Shown: in pieces, positions 53,951 to 63,526 of the stretch
How positions within the stretch are numbered: position 1 is the first letter of the stretch
How the letters are laid out: the number at the start of each line of letters is the position of its first letter
From: Microbacterium proteolyticum
Lineage (GTDB): Bacteria > Actinomycetota > Actinomycetes > Actinomycetales > Microbacteriaceae
Direction: 5' to 3'
Length of the DNA: 64,000 nt
Assembly (NCBI RefSeq): GCF_014192415.1
Contig: NZ_JACHXY010000001.1
Coordinates: 1,240,001-1,304,000 of the forward strand
Notes under the pieces: generated by a model
The model's input: the letters and a program-made list of their open reading frames with translations, nothing else
Told to the model about the DNA's origin: nothing
Database searches by the model: none
Translations under genes and position numbers: made by a program

Positions 53951-54427
53951 ATGAGCTCAGAACCCGCCGTCCGAACGGCATCCGATCGACCGGTGATGAG
54001 CCGCTTCGGCCGCGGACATCCGGTGTTCCCGGTGCTGGCGGTCGTGCTGGCCGGCCTCGTCGCCATCCCGACGGTCACCTGGATCCACGAGAGCGCGCAC
54101 GAAGACCGCAACACGACCGTCGGCATTCTCGCGGTCGTGGTGCTGGGGATCGCCGGATTCGGGTGCGTGCTGCGCGCCGTCGCCCACAACCGCGAGGAGA
54201 TCACCTGGGTGGATCACCTCGGCAAGCTGGTCGCGGTCGCCGCCTTCGCGTATGCCTTCTGGGATGACCTGATCCTGGTGGGCCACGATGTGTGGGGCCA
54301 CGGCGTCGACATCTTCATGGCCGCTGCTCTTGTCGCTCTCGGCGCCGTCGCGGTGCTCTGCGTGGTCACCCTTCCCTCCGCCCGGCGGCGGCACAGGGCG
54401 CCTCACGCCGATCACGACCTCGGATGA
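53951..54427 (+). CDS. Four-helix membrane protein, unrecognised
   Basis: 158 residues with hydrophobic segments at about 25-45, 57-76, 91-110 and 120-141. Charged ends and a His-rich tail (RRHRAPHADHDLG). The start is the ATG at 53951; GGAAAGTCCC upstream gives only a weak ribosome binding site. The stop overlaps the next ATG (ATGA), so it is coupled to the EamA transporter gene. Confidence 0.65.
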   Translation: MSSEPAVRTASDRPVMSRFGRGHPVFPVLAVVLAGLVAIPTVTWIHESAHEDRNTTVGILAVVVLGIAGFGCVLRAVAHNREEITWVDHLGKLVAVAAFAYAFWDDLILVGHDVWGHGVDIFMAAALVALGAVAVLCVVTLPSARRRHRAPHADHDLG

Positions 54428-55269
54428 TCTCGATCGCCCTGGCGCTCGTCTCGGCGGTCGCCTACGGCACGAGCGACTTCTTCGGCGCGATCGCATCACG
54501 GCGGATCGATGCTCTGCGCGTCATCCTCCTCACCTACCCCGTCTCGACGCTGTTGATCGCCGCCGCGGCGCCGTTCGCGGGCGGACGACTCTCCCCTGAG
54601 GCGTTGCTGTGGGGCGGGGCGTCGGGCCTCGCGACGGCGGTGGCGATCTGGTGGTACTACCTCGCCCTCGCCGACGGCCCGATCAGCGTGGTGTCACCGG
54701 TCGCCGCCATCCTCGTCACGGCAATCCCCGTCGTCGCGGGCGTGGCGCTCGGCGAACGCCCGTCGACACTGGCGGTGGGCGGGATCGTCCTGGCCGTGAT
54801 CGCCATCCCCCTGGTCAGCCGCAGTGGTGCCGGCGGAACCGACGCGCCCCGGTTCACACCGCGGGTCGCCCGATTGACGGTGGGGTCCGGCGCGCTGTTC
54901 GGGCTGAGCTTCGTGTTCACGGGCCAGATGCCCGCCGACGGCGGCCTGTGGCCGCTGGCCTTCGCCCGCGCCGTGGCAGCGGGGGTCATCCTCGCCGCGG
55001 CGCTCCGCCTCGGCCGCGCGAAACCCGTCGGAGGGGGGCTGTTCTGGCTCGCTGTCCTGATCGGCGTCTTCGACGCCGTCGCCAACGTCACCATGCTCTA
55101 CGCATTCCGCACCGGCCTGCTGTCGCTGGCGAGCGTGGTCATCTCGCTCTACCCGGCCGTGACGGTGGTGTTCGCGATCGCCGTCGTCCGTGAACGTGTC
55201 GGCCGGGTGCAGATGGCCGGTCTCGGCCTCGCCGGGGCGGCGATACTGACCATTGCGGTCGGGGGATGA
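54424..55269 (+). CDS. EamA/DMT-family transporter
   Basis: 281 residues with ten membrane helices in two EamA repeats (about 1-125 and 148-281): SAVAYGTSDFFGAIASRRIDAL at the start, then VVSPVAAILVTAIPVVAGVALGERPS and the matching ASVVISLYPAVTVVFAIAVVRERV. The SVVSP and SLYPAVTV motifs are typical. These proteins export amino acids or other metabolites; the substrate is unknown. Translationally coupled to the preceding gene. Confidence 0.9.
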   Translation: MISIALALVSAVAYGTSDFFGAIASRRIDALRVILLTYPVSTLLIAAAAPFAGGRLSPEALLWGGASGLATAVAIWWYYLALADGPISVVSPVAAILVTAIPVVAGVALGERPSTLAVGGIVLAVIAIPLVSRSGAGGTDAPRFTPRVARLTVGSGALFGLSFVFTGQMPADGGLWPLAFARAVAAGVILAAALRLGRAKPVGGGLFWLAVLIGVFDAVANVTMLYAFRTGLLSLASVVISLYPAVTVVFAIAVVRERVGRVQMAGLGLAGAAILTIAVGG

Positions 55270-55415
55270 CGCGGGGCCGACGAACCACTGTTCGGTGTCG
55301 CGGATGGACGAACGTCCAAGAGATGCGGGATTCCTCGGCGAGGGCAAGCCGTCACCGCGAGAGAGCGCCCCGGCCATGATGGGGAGTCTGACCGGTCACA
55401 CTTCGGAGAATCAAA

Positions 55416-56375
55416 ATGGATGACGACACCCTGCTGGAGATTCTTCTGCGCGGGCGACCGTCGACGGTCGACGACGCCGTCCTCACCACTCACCTCGATG
55501 CCCCGCAGGTCGTCGCCGCCGTCCGACGGTTGCGGGAACGCGGTCTCATCGGCGGCGTCGACGACGTCCTGGCCTATCCGCCCCCCGCCGACTGGGCGAA
55601 CGAGGCCGTGACGGTGCACACCCGCCGGGTGCGGGCGGCCGCCGAGGATGCGATGTCGGGCATCGAGCGGATCCTCGAGAACCTCCCCTCCGTTCTGCGC
55701 GCCTGGTCGGTCGGAGAGGCGTCCGCCGACCTGGTCCCCACGGTGCTGCGGCACGGCCCGTACGCCGCCGAAGACCTGATGTGGGAACTCTCCGGAACCC
55801 CGACGAGCTCGCTGGTCGCCGTCTTCACCAGCGTGGACCGGCTGATGGCGGCATCCCCCGACCGGGCGATGCGATTCGGCGCCGCGCTCAGCGCCCGCGA
55901 CAACGTGCGCATCATCGTCCCCGCGTCGGTGACCACCGATCCGGCGGTCCTCGAACGAATGGCGCTGTACGGTCCCACCGGACTCGAGTACCGCTCTCTC
56001 GAGAAGGCCCCGGCGTGGTTCTGGGTCGACGGCGACTATCTCGCCCTGCCGTACACCTGGGGAGAGATCACTCCCACGAGCGTCCTGGGGGTGCGTCACG
56101 AGGGCCTGGCGAACATGGTGCGCGCCTATTTCGACGAGCTGTGGCGCCGAGCAGCCCCCGTCGGCGTCGACGCGCAGCCGTGGACGTCGATCCTGCGCCT
56201 CATGCAGCAGGGCTACACGCTCGCGGGCGCGTCGAGCCGGCTGGGTATCAACGCGCGCACAGGTCGACGTCGCATCGCGGCCGCGATGGAGTACTACGAC
56301 GCGCCGACGTTGTTCGCCCTCGGTGCGGCATGGACCGCGGCCGGTGCTGACGGGGCGTATCCGCAGCAGGCATAG
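55416..56375 (+). CDS. TrmB-like regulator with C-terminal LuxR-type helix-turn-helix
   Basis: 319 residues. N-terminal winged helix (about 1-55: LLRGRPSTVDDAVLTTHLD, VVAAVRRLRERGLIGGVDD), a central sensor-like region (80-235), then a C-terminal helix-turn-helix (about 255-300: ILRLMQQGYTLAGASSRLGINARTGRRRIAAAMEYYD). This layout is common in actinobacterial TrmB/LuxR hybrid regulators. CGGAGAA precedes the ATG. The target is unknown; the adjacent TetR operon or the EamA gene are candidates. Confidence 0.8.
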   Translation: MDDDTLLEILLRGRPSTVDDAVLTTHLDAPQVVAAVRRLRERGLIGGVDDVLAYPPPADWANEAVTVHTRRVRAAAEDAMSGIERILENLPSVLRAWSVGEASADLVPTVLRHGPYAAEDLMWELSGTPTSSLVAVFTSVDRLMAASPDRAMRFGAALSARDNVRIIVPASVTTDPAVLERMALYGPTGLEYRSLEKAPAWFWVDGDYLALPYTWGEITPTSVLGVRHEGLANMVRAYFDELWRRAAPVGVDAQPWTSILRLMQQGYTLAGASSRLGINARTGRRRIAAAMEYYDAPTLFALGAAWTAAGADGAYPQQA

Positions 56376-56391
56376 GCACGCCTCCGTAACT

Positions 56392-56407
56392 TGCACACCG
56401 GTGTGCA
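56392..56407. promoter_or_regulatory. TetR operator candidate
   Basis: TGCACACCGGTGTGCA is a perfect 16-bp palindrome ten bases upstream of the TACACT -10 (56417-56422) of the TetR gene, in the position of an autorepressor site. Confidence 0.6.
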
Positions 56408-56430
56408 CTTTGTGCGTACACTTGTCCATT

Positions 56431-57036
56431 GTGAGCACATCCACCCGCCGCGACGCCGTCGAGAACCGCGCCGGCATTCTGAGCGCGGCCACCGCCGCCA
56501 TCGGTCATGACCCCCGCGCGTCGATCGACACCATCGCTCGCCGCGCCGGCCTGTCGCGCCGCGCACTCTACGGCCACTTCGACGACCGCAACGCGATCGT
56601 CCGCGAGGTCATCGCCGCCGGCGCGTCGCGCTTCAACGCCATCGCCGCCGGCATCGACGACGCCGATTCCCGCGTGGCGCTCGCGCGCCTGGCATCCGAG
56701 CTCTGGCGCGAAGCCGCCCACGTGCAGGCGGCGGCCGCCCTCGCCCTCGACGACGCCCACCTGCCCGAAACCTCCGCCGCGCTCGCTCCCCTGCGCCGCC
56801 GCATCGATCAGATCGTGCGCCGTGGACAGGAGGCCGGCGAGCTCCGCACCGACCTGCCCGCCCCCACGCTGTCGCGCCTGCTGGAAGAGACCGGCCGCAC
56901 GGTCGTCTCCCGGGTGGATGCCGTGAGCTCCACGGCGCGCGAGATCGCCGTCTGCGCGGTGCTCGGCATCGCCGGGCTCTCCTGGACCGAGGCGCGCCAC
57001 CTGCTCGCCCAGCACCCCGACCTGGCGACGTCATGA
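56431..57036 (+). CDS. TetR-family regulator of the YhgE/Pip operon
   Basis: 201 residues, GTG start eight bases after TACACT. N-terminal TetR helix-turn-helix (about 12-60: ILSAATAAIGHDPRASIDTIARRAGLSRRALYGHFDDR), then a helical ligand domain. The stop overlaps the next ATG (ATGA), and the following genes overlap as well, so it is the first gene of a three-gene operon and most likely its repressor via the palindrome at 56392-56407. Confidence 0.92.
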   Translation: MSTSTRRDAVENRAGILSAATAAIGHDPRASIDTIARRAGLSRRALYGHFDDRNAIVREVIAAGASRFNAIAAGIDDADSRVALARLASELWREAAHVQAAAALALDDAHLPETSAALAPLRRRIDQIVRRGQEAGELRTDLPAPTLSRLLEETGRTVVSRVDAVSSTAREIAVCAVLGIAGLSWTEARHLLAQHPDLATS

Positions 57037-57629
57037 GAGTCGTCGTCGACGCCGTCGCGAAGGGCCGCAGCGCCCTGCCCGCGACGACGACCGCGTTCGA
57101 GACAGGCCGGGCGAGTCTCGTCGTCGCCGAGACCGAGCAGCGCCCCACGGTGCTCGGTCTCCTGGCATCCGGCCGCATGAAGATCGATTCCGGCGCCGTC
57201 ACCATCGACGGACGCGTGGATGCCCGGAGCCTCCGTCGCCGCGTCGCGCTCGTCGACGCCCCGGTCGTGTCGGAACCGGAGCCGAACGTTTCGGTCACGG
57301 GCGTCGTCGCGGAAGAACTCATGTTCGCCGGCCACGCCCCCACCCCGTTCGCTGCCGCACGGTGGCTGGAGGGCATCGGCCTCGACGCGTCCGCCGGCGT
57401 CCCCATCGGCAACGTCGACCCGAGCGTGCGCATCCGACTGCTGCTCGAGCTGGCCGCGCTGAGGAAAGACGTCGAGGGACTCGTCCTCGTGGCGCCCGAC
57501 CGTCACGGCGGGGAGCCCCTCGCCTGGTGGAGGATCGCACAGGAGTTCGCGGAGCGCGGCTACGCCGTCCTCGCCATCGCGGGCCAGGCATCTCGCACCG
57601 CGATCGAGGCCGCGGAGGTCGTGGAATGA
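57033..57629 (+). CDS. ABC ATPase-like protein without a Walker A motif
   Basis: 198 residues. The sequence follows an ABC ATPase in order, but the P-loop (GxxGxGKST) is missing: the corresponding part reads VVAETEQRPTVLGLLASGRMKIDSGAVTIDGRV, with the usual LLxGxxxPDSGxVxxDG spacing. The signature LSGGQ and a Walker B Asp-Glu pair are not found either (the region reads LVLVAPDRHGG). It should not hydrolyse ATP on its own. It is overlapped by tetR upstream and by the YhgE/Pip gene downstream. I recall similar proteins beside YhgE genes. Confidence 0.75.
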   Translation: MRVVVDAVAKGRSALPATTTAFETGRASLVVAETEQRPTVLGLLASGRMKIDSGAVTIDGRVDARSLRRRVALVDAPVVSEPEPNVSVTGVVAEELMFAGHAPTPFAAARWLEGIGLDASAGVPIGNVDPSVRIRLLLELAALRKDVEGLVLVAPDRHGGEPLAWWRIAQEFAERGYAVLAIAGQASRTAIEAAEVVE

Positions 57630-59563
57630 AGATCCCCCAGATGATCACGGCGGAACTCCGCCGCCTCACGTCGACCCGCATGTCGGTGATCGCCCTCGCC
57701 GCCCTGCTCGTCGTGCCGATCCTCTACGGCGGGCTCTACCTGTGGGCCAACCAGGACCCCTACGGCAACCTCTCGAGCGTCCCCGTGGCGCTCGTCGTCG
57801 ATGACCGGGGCGCAGAGGTGAACGGCACGCTCCGCAACCTCGGCGACGAAGCGGCGGAGCAGCTGCTCGACAGCGACACCTTCGAATGGCACCGGGTCAC
57901 CTCCGACCACGCCGACGCGGGGCTGCAGGCGGGCGACTTCGACTTCGTCGTGACCCTGCCGGCCGACTTCACCGATGCCGTGGCCTCGCTCTCGAGCGAC
58001 AGCCCGCGCCAGGCCGACATCGAACTGCGCACGAACGACGCGAACAACTACCTCGCCTCCACCATCGGCACGCAGGCCGTGGCCCGCATCCAGACATCGG
58101 TGGCTCAGAAGGTCACCGACGAGGCGGGGCTCACCCTGCTCGACGCCCTCCACACGATCCGCATGAAGCTCGTCGACGCCACGACCGGGGCGACGCAGCT
58201 CGTCGATGCTCTGGCGACGGCGAATAACGGCTCGTCGCAGCTCGCCAGCGGCTCGGTCACTCTGGCCGACGGCTCGGCGCAGCTCGCCGACGGCACCGCT
58301 CAGCTGTCTTCGGGCGCCGCAGGGCTGCGCGACGGCACCGCCCGACTGCGTGACGGTGCGGCACAGGTCGCCGACGGTGCGCAGCAGGTCGCCGGCGGGG
58401 TCGACCGCATCGACGACGCGGCTCGCCGGGTGGGATCGGCGGCCGGGGATGCCGCGGCCCAACTCCCCCAGGCACGAGCCGACATCGCACAGGCACTGAC
58501 CGACGCAGGACTCGACGCTGCCCGCGTCGACGAGATCCTCTCCCGCCTCGACCCCGTCGGCGAACGCCTCGCCGCGGCGAACACGCGCGTGCAGGACACC
58601 GTGACCCAGATCGACCAGCTCGACGCGGGCGCCCAGCAGGTCGCCGCCGGCAGCGCCTCCCTCGCCACGGGCGCGGCGAGCGCAGCCGACGGGGCCTCGG
58701 CCCTCGCCGACGGCGCCGGCACCGCGGCATCCGGTGCCGCGCAGCTCCGCGACGGCTCGGCGCAGCTGCGCGACGGCGCGGCGCAGCTCGACTCCGGTCT
58801 CAGGCAGCTCTCCACGGGGGCGACGCAGTTGCGCGACGGGCTCGCCGCGGGCGCCGACCAGATCCCCGACGCCGACGACGCGACCCGGCAGGCGCAGGCC
58901 CAGGCCATCTCGGATCCCGTCGCCGTCGGCACGAGCGCGGTGACCACGGCCCAGAACTACGGAGCCGGCCTCGCGCCGTTCTTCGCGGCGCTGGCCGGGT
59001 GGATCGGCATCTACGCGCTGTTCCTCATCGTCAAGCCCGTCTCCAAGCGCGCGATCACGGCGCTGCGCTCCCCCGTGCGGGTGACGCTGGCGGGCTGGCT
59101 CGCCCCGGCTGGTCTCGGCGCGGTGCAGATGGTGGGGCTGTTCACGGTGCTCGCCATCGCCCTGCAGTTCTCGTTCGCCAACCCGGCCGCCGCTCTCAGC
59201 ATCCTGATCTTCGCCTCGGCGACCTACGCCGCGATCGTGCTCGCCCTGAACGTCTGGCTCGGCTCGGTGGGACAGTTCCTCGGGCTCGTGCTGATGGTGC
59301 TGCAACTCGTCACCGCCGGCGGCACGTTCCCCTGGCAGACGCTGCCCGCCCCGCTCGCGGCGCTGCACCACGTGCTGCCGATGGGGTACGTCGTGGATGC
59401 CATGCGCCAGGTCATGTACGGCGGCGACGTCACGCGGGTCGGTTCGGATCTGCTCGTGCTGGGAGCGTGGATGGTCGGCGGCGTGCTGGTGGCGGCGATC
59501 GGCGTGACCCGCATGACCCACCACCGCACCCTGCGCGACCTCCAACCGAGCCTGATCGGCTGA
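57626..59563 (+). CDS. YhgE/Pip-family membrane protein
   Basis: 645 residues. One N-terminal membrane helix (about 20-42) followed by the conserved extracellular part (ANQDPYGNLSSVPVALVVDDRGAEVNG in parts), a long repeat region (200-430) of LxDGSAQL/ADGTAQL/RDGAAQL units forming an elongated structure, and five C-terminal membrane helices (450-640, GLVLMVLQLVTAGGTFPW, LHHVLPMGYVVDAMRQVMYGG). The family includes the phage infection protein Pip of lactococci. Its ATG overlaps the stop of the Walker-less ATPase. The role may be in export or envelope stress; this is not proven. Confidence 0.92.
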   Translation: MKIPQMITAELRRLTSTRMSVIALAALLVVPILYGGLYLWANQDPYGNLSSVPVALVVDDRGAEVNGTLRNLGDEAAEQLLDSDTFEWHRVTSDHADAGLQAGDFDFVVTLPADFTDAVASLSSDSPRQADIELRTNDANNYLASTIGTQAVARIQTSVAQKVTDEAGLTLLDALHTIRMKLVDATTGATQLVDALATANNGSSQLASGSVTLADGSAQLADGTAQLSSGAAGLRDGTARLRDGAAQVADGAQQVAGGVDRIDDAARRVGSAAGDAAAQLPQARADIAQALTDAGLDAARVDEILSRLDPVGERLAAANTRVQDTVTQIDQLDAGAQQVAAGSASLATGAASAADGASALADGAGTAASGAAQLRDGSAQLRDGAAQLDSGLRQLSTGATQLRDGLAAGADQIPDADDATRQAQAQAISDPVAVGTSAVTTAQNYGAGLAPFFAALAGWIGIYALFLIVKPVSKRAITALRSPVRVTLAGWLAPAGLGAVQMVGLFTVLAIALQFSFANPAAALSILIFASATYAAIVLALNVWLGSVGQFLGLVLMVLQLVTAGGTFPWQTLPAPLAALHHVLPMGYVVDAMRQVMYGGDVTRVGSDLLVLGAWMVGGVLVAAIGVTRMTHHRTLRDLQPSLIG

Positions 59564-59666
59564 CGCCGGCGTTTCGTGCGACGGACCACGTGAGGTAACG
59601 GGTCGCGTCGCGCTGCGGCGTCGGCGGACGACGCGTCTCAGCGACTCGCTCGGCGCGTCCGGCAGA

Positions 59667-61052
59667 TCACGCCGCGCGCTCCGAGCCTGACGTTCGGGGT
59701 CTCGCCGGACGAGCTATGACGTCTTCCAGCAGGCGCGAGAAGGTCTCCCCGACCGCCTCCGGGCTCAGTCGCCGCGACTGTTCGACTGCTCGCTCCGACA
59801 TCTCGGCCCGCGCGGTCTCGTCGAGCAGGAGTGCGGACAGAGCGCTCGCCACCCCCTCCGTGTCGCCGGGCGCGACGAGAATGCCTCCGCCGCCCACGTA
59901 GTCGCGAGGCCCGTAGCACACGTCGAAGGCCACGACCGGCAGACCGCTGGCCAGCGCTTCGCCGATGGCCAGGTTCTGTCCTTCGAAGGCGCTGGTGCTG
60001 AGGAAGGCGGTGGAGACGGCCATCGCTTCGCGCACCCGATCGGAGTAGCCGTGGAGGTGCACGCTCTGCGCCAGGCCGCGGTCCTCGATGAGGTTCTGCA
60101 GGAGGGTCCGCAGGGGACCGTCCCCGTAGACGTGGAGGTGCGCATCGGGAACCCGCTGCAGCACGCGCGGCCATGAGGTGATCGCGGTGTCCACCCGCTT
60201 CTGATCCACGAGCCTGTTCACCATGAGGACCTCGCGGACCCTCCGCCGGCGAGGACGCGGACGGGAGTCGGCGGTGATCGGCGTGGGGATGACGACGGAG
60301 CCTTCATGGGCTCCGAAGCGTTCGGCCACGTCGTCTTCCTGCGAAGCGGTGGGCCAGATGACGGCGTCGAAGCGGTCGAGGAGGGCGAGCCACCTGCGCC
60401 ACCCGTCGTCTCGCAGGCACGACGACGGCTCGCAGGGGGCGGCAAGGTGCGAGTTGTGGACGGTGTGGACGATGCGCACCTTCGGGTCGGCCCAGTCCGC
60501 GATCAGCTCGCCGAGCTGCTTCGACTCGCAGATCACCACGATGCACCGATCGGCATCATCGGCGCGCGAACGCAGCTGCGCCACCACTCGCGTCAGCCAT
60601 GCCATGTACAGCTCACGGAAGCCGGCCATGGTTCTGGAGCCGCCGTCTGCGCGCACGACCACCGGCGTGTCCGTCAGGTACCAGGCGGAGTCGCTGATGA
60701 CGGGAAGGGAGACGACCTCTCTTCCCTCTCCGTCGCGGATCGCACGGTAGGCGGCATCGGGATCGGCTCGGCCCTCTCGAGCCTTCTCGTAGAGCCAGGA
60801 CGGGTCGTGCAGGATCTCTTCGAAGAGGTTCCGCACCTCGACGTTCGAGTCCGGGTCGGGGAATGCCTGTCGATTGTCCTTCGCGTGCTCGTCCGCGCCA
60901 CCGGCGTCGAAGGTCAGAAGAAGCGGGCGCGCGACACCGATCGACCCGAGCAGGCGAAGGCGCGAAGCGACCGCGACGGCGTACCCGCCATCACGGTGGG
61001 GCGCGAGACGGCTGGTGAGTACAACGAAATCGGCGTCGGGGGGCGCGGGCAT
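59667..61052 (-). CDS. GT4-type glycosyltransferase
   Basis: 461 residues. The second half is a clear GT-B/GT4 domain: VNRLVDQKRVDTAITSWPRVLQRVPDAHLHVYGDGPLR, LHGYSDRVREAMAVSTAFLSTSAFEGQNLAIGEALASGLPVVAFDVCYGPRDYV (both in parts), with the Ex7E catalytic pair in EGQNLAIGE. It resembles TagE/TarE-like wall teichoic acid glucosyltransferases and Ser-rich-protein glycosyltransferases. The acceptor is unknown. No sugar genes are adjacent. The ATG at 61052 has GAGGATCTGAAG upstream. Confidence 0.85.
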   Translation of the reverse strand: MPAPPDADFVVLTSRLAPHRDGGYAVAVASRLRLLGSIGVARPLLLTFDAGGADEHAKDNRQAFPDPDSNVEVRNLFEEILHDPSWLYEKAREGRADPDAAYRAIRDGEGREVVSLPVISDSAWYLTDTPVVVRADGGSRTMAGFRELYMAWLTRVVAQLRSRADDADRCIVVICESKQLGELIADWADPKVRIVHTVHNSHLAAPCEPSSCLRDDGWRRWLALLDRFDAVIWPTASQEDDVAERFGAHEGSVVIPTPITADSRPRPRRRRVREVLMVNRLVDQKRVDTAITSWPRVLQRVPDAHLHVYGDGPLRTLLQNLIEDRGLAQSVHLHGYSDRVREAMAVSTAFLSTSAFEGQNLAIGEALASGLPVVAFDVCYGPRDYVGGGGILVAPGDTEGVASALSALLLDETARAEMSERAVEQSRRLSPEAVGETFSRLLEDVIARPARPRTSGSERAA

Positions 61053-61167
61053 CTTCAGATCCTCATAGCGGGCACATAACGGGACCCTAAGCGTTCCTAT
61101 GAGTGAGGTACGGGGCATTGCCCGTGATCGGGAATCGTGTAGGCCGCGGAGCCGACTCCGCCTCCGC

Positions 61168-62673
61168 TCACGCGGGCAGCCGCACCTCGAACACCGTCCG
61201 CCCCAGCACGCTCTCGACCGAGATGCTGCCGCCGTGCGCCTCGGTGATCGCCTGCGCGATCGAGAGCCCGAGGCCCGTGCTCCCCGCATCGCGGTTGCGG
61301 GCGTCGTCGGCGCGGGCGAAGCGATCGAACAGTCGTCCGGCCACGCCGGGGTCGATCCCCGGCCCGGTGTCGGCCACGCGCAGCACGGCCTCCGCGCCCT
61401 CGCGCGCGAGCGCCAGCGTCACCGTCGTCCCCGGCGGTGTGTGCGTCTGCGCGTTCCGCAGCAGATTCGCCACGACCTGCCGCAGGCGGTTCTCATCGCC
61501 GGTGACCGAGATGAGGTCGTCGGTCACGTCGAGACGCCACTCGTGCGTCGCATCCGCGGCCTGGGCATCGCTCACGGCGTCGACGGCGAGCAGCGTCAAC
61601 TCGACCTCGTCGCGGCGCAGCGTCTGTCCGGCATCCAGTCTCGCCAGAAGCAGCAGATCGTCCACGAGGGATGCCATGCGCACCGCCTCCGACTCGATCC
61701 GGTCGAACGAACGGGCCTGCGTCGGTGTCATCGGCGCGTCCTCGCCGAGGGAGAGCTGCGCGTAGCCACGGATGCTGGCGAGGGGCGTGCGCAGTTCGTG
61801 GCTGGCATCCGCGATGAACCGCCGCAGCTGCTCCTCGCTGTGCTGCCGCGCGGCCAGGGAGGACTGCACGTGCCCGAGCAGCTCGTTCAGGCTCGAGCCC
61901 ACACGGCCCACCTCGGTCGCGGGGTCGGTGTCGGCCGCCGCCACCCTGTCCGGGATGTCGACGCTTCCCGCGCTCAACGAGAGGGTCGACACGCGTTGGG
62001 CGACACGCGCCACGCGGTCGAGCGGCCGCAGGCTGCGACGCACGAGCAGTGAGAGGCCCAGTACCGCGATGAGCAGCGTCCCCGCCGAGACCGCGACGAG
62101 GATGACGGTCAGCGCCGAGGTGGTCGCCGTCACGTCCGTCTGCGAACTGCCCGCCACGATGGTGAGGCCGTCGTCCTCGGCCGCGGCGACACGGAACGCG
62201 CCGAGGTCCGCGCCGAGGTCGACGGTCGTGGGCACGCTGTCCGTGGCCACCGACGAGCGCAGCAGGGCGATCTGTTCGTCGCTCAGCGTCACGAAGGTTC
62301 CGTCGGCCCGCGTGTACCCCGAGATCTGCACCGTGCCGTCGCTGGAGATCACCGCCTGCAGGGTGCCGATGCGCGGTGCGGGGCTCCCGGCATCCGACCC
62401 CGGAACCCCGGCATCCGCCCCGGGGTCTCCGCCTCCCGGTCCCGGGATCCCGGCATCCGTCCTCGACGGCCGATCGTCGTCTCCGCTCCCGCCGAAGCCG
62501 TCGCGGCCCACGGCGAACGACAACCCCTCGCGCACCTGCTGGTCGAGGCGGTCGAGGGCGAAGGAGCGCAGCGCCAGGATCGTCGCCAGGCTCATCGCCA
62601 CGAACGCGAGCGCGACCAGCACGCTCGTCCCCACGACGAGGGTGCGGCGCAGCGTCCAGCGACCGCGGGTCAT
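61168..62673 (-). CDS. Sensor histidine kinase (TcrY-like)
   Basis: 501 residues. Two membrane helices (about 13-35 and 190-212) around an extracellular region with a Gly/Pro/Asp-rich low-complexity insert (60-98). Then HAMP (RRSLRPLDRVARVAQRV), H-box FIADASHELRTPLASIRG, N-box LLRNAQTHTPPGTT, G-boxes ADTGPGIDPG and STGLGLSIA. Its ATG overlaps the stop of the response regulator (ATGA). The stimulus is unknown. Confidence 0.94.
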   Translation of the reverse strand: MTRGRWTLRRTLVVGTSVLVALAFVAMSLATILALRSFALDRLDQQVREGLSFAVGRDGFGGSGDDDRPSRTDAGIPGPGGGDPGADAGVPGSDAGSPAPRIGTLQAVISSDGTVQISGYTRADGTFVTLSDEQIALLRSSVATDSVPTTVDLGADLGAFRVAAAEDDGLTIVAGSSQTDVTATTSALTVILVAVSAGTLLIAVLGLSLLVRRSLRPLDRVARVAQRVSTLSLSAGSVDIPDRVAAADTDPATEVGRVGSSLNELLGHVQSSLAARQHSEEQLRRFIADASHELRTPLASIRGYAQLSLGEDAPMTPTQARSFDRIESEAVRMASLVDDLLLLARLDAGQTLRRDEVELTLLAVDAVSDAQAADATHEWRLDVTDDLISVTGDENRLRQVVANLLRNAQTHTPPGTTVTLALAREGAEAVLRVADTGPGIDPGVAGRLFDRFARADDARNRDAGSTGLGLSIAQAITEAHGGSISVESVLGRTVFEVRLPA

Positions 62674-63404
62674 AGCGCCTTGATCGTGTAACCGACACCG
62701 CGCACGGTGTGGATGAGCGGTTCTCCGAGGGTGTCGATCTTCTTGCGCAGGTACGAGATGTAGATCTCGACCACGCTGCCGTTGCCGCCGAAATCGTAGC
62801 TCCACACCTGATCGAGGATCTGCGCCTTGCTCAGCACCCGGCGCGGGTTCTGCATCAGATAGCGCAGGAGCTCGAACTCCTTCGCGGTGAGTTTGATCGG
62901 GATGCCGCCGCGCTCGACCTCGTACGAGTCCTCGTCGAGCGAGAGATCACCGACGCGCAACCTCGGGTCGGCATCGACGACCGCTGCGACGTGACGGCGG
63001 GCCATCCCCCGCAGCCGCACGATGACCTCCTCGAGATTGAAGGGCTTCGTGACGTAGTCGTCGGCGCCGGCGGAGATCCCCGCGATGCGGTCCTCCACGG
63101 CATCCTTCGCCGTCAGGAACAGCACGGGCGCGTCGTTGCCCGCGGCCCGGACGCGGGTCAGCAGCTCCATGCCGTCGAGCCCCGGCATCATGATGTCGAG
63201 CACCAGCAGGTCGGGCGCGAACTCGCGGATGACGCCGAGCGCCTCCTGTCCGTTCGCCGCGGTGCGGGCATCCCACCCCTCGTTCTTCAACGCCATGCGC
63301 AGCAGATCGCTGAGGTTGGCTTCGTCGTCGACGACGAGCACGCGGATGGGCGAGCCGTCGGGACGGGCGAGGGGCGCGGGGCGGGAGGTCATGAGAGCCA
63401 GCAT
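62670..63404 (-). CDS. OmpR-family response regulator (TrcR-like)
   Basis: 244 residues. Receiver domain with acidic pair VDDEA, phospho-acceptor Asp in LLVLDIMMPGLDG, conserved Thr in FLTAKD and Lys in YVTKPF; C-terminal winged helix (LTAKEFELLRYLMQNPRRVLSK, YISYLRKKID, IHTVRGVGYTIK). GGGAG is five bases before the ATG at 63404; a second Met four codons later (63392) lacks a ribosome binding site. First gene of the two-component operon. The divergent ABC permease gene may be a target. Confidence 0.95.
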   Translation of the reverse strand: MLALMTSRPAPLARPDGSPIRVLVVDDEANLSDLLRMALKNEGWDARTAANGQEALGVIREFAPDLLVLDIMMPGLDGMELLTRVRAAGNDAPVLFLTAKDAVEDRIAGISAGADDYVTKPFNLEEVIVRLRGMARRHVAAVVDADPRLRVGDLSLDEDSYEVERGGIPIKLTAKEFELLRYLMQNPRRVLSKAQILDQVWSYDFGGNGSVVEIYISYLRKKIDTLGEPLIHTVRGVGYTIKAL

Positions 63405-63526
63405 GCACGCTCCCGGGCCCCGGGGTCACGTGACATACGCGGTTCATAGCAACGGTGAGGGAGCGGTGAGGGTGCCGTTCCTAGCGTCGCCTGAGACGGC
63501 CGCACCCCGCGTCCGGAAGGAGAACC

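Noticed and set aside
58200..58860. Tandem DNA repeat within the YhgE gene
   Set aside because: The repetition is at protein level (DGSAQL-like units), as in the whole family; the DNA units are too diverged to be a slippage array.
57560..59545. Long minus-strand frame opposite the YhgE/Pip gene
   Set aside because: It mirrors the Asp-Gly-Ala repeat of the real gene and has no independent support.
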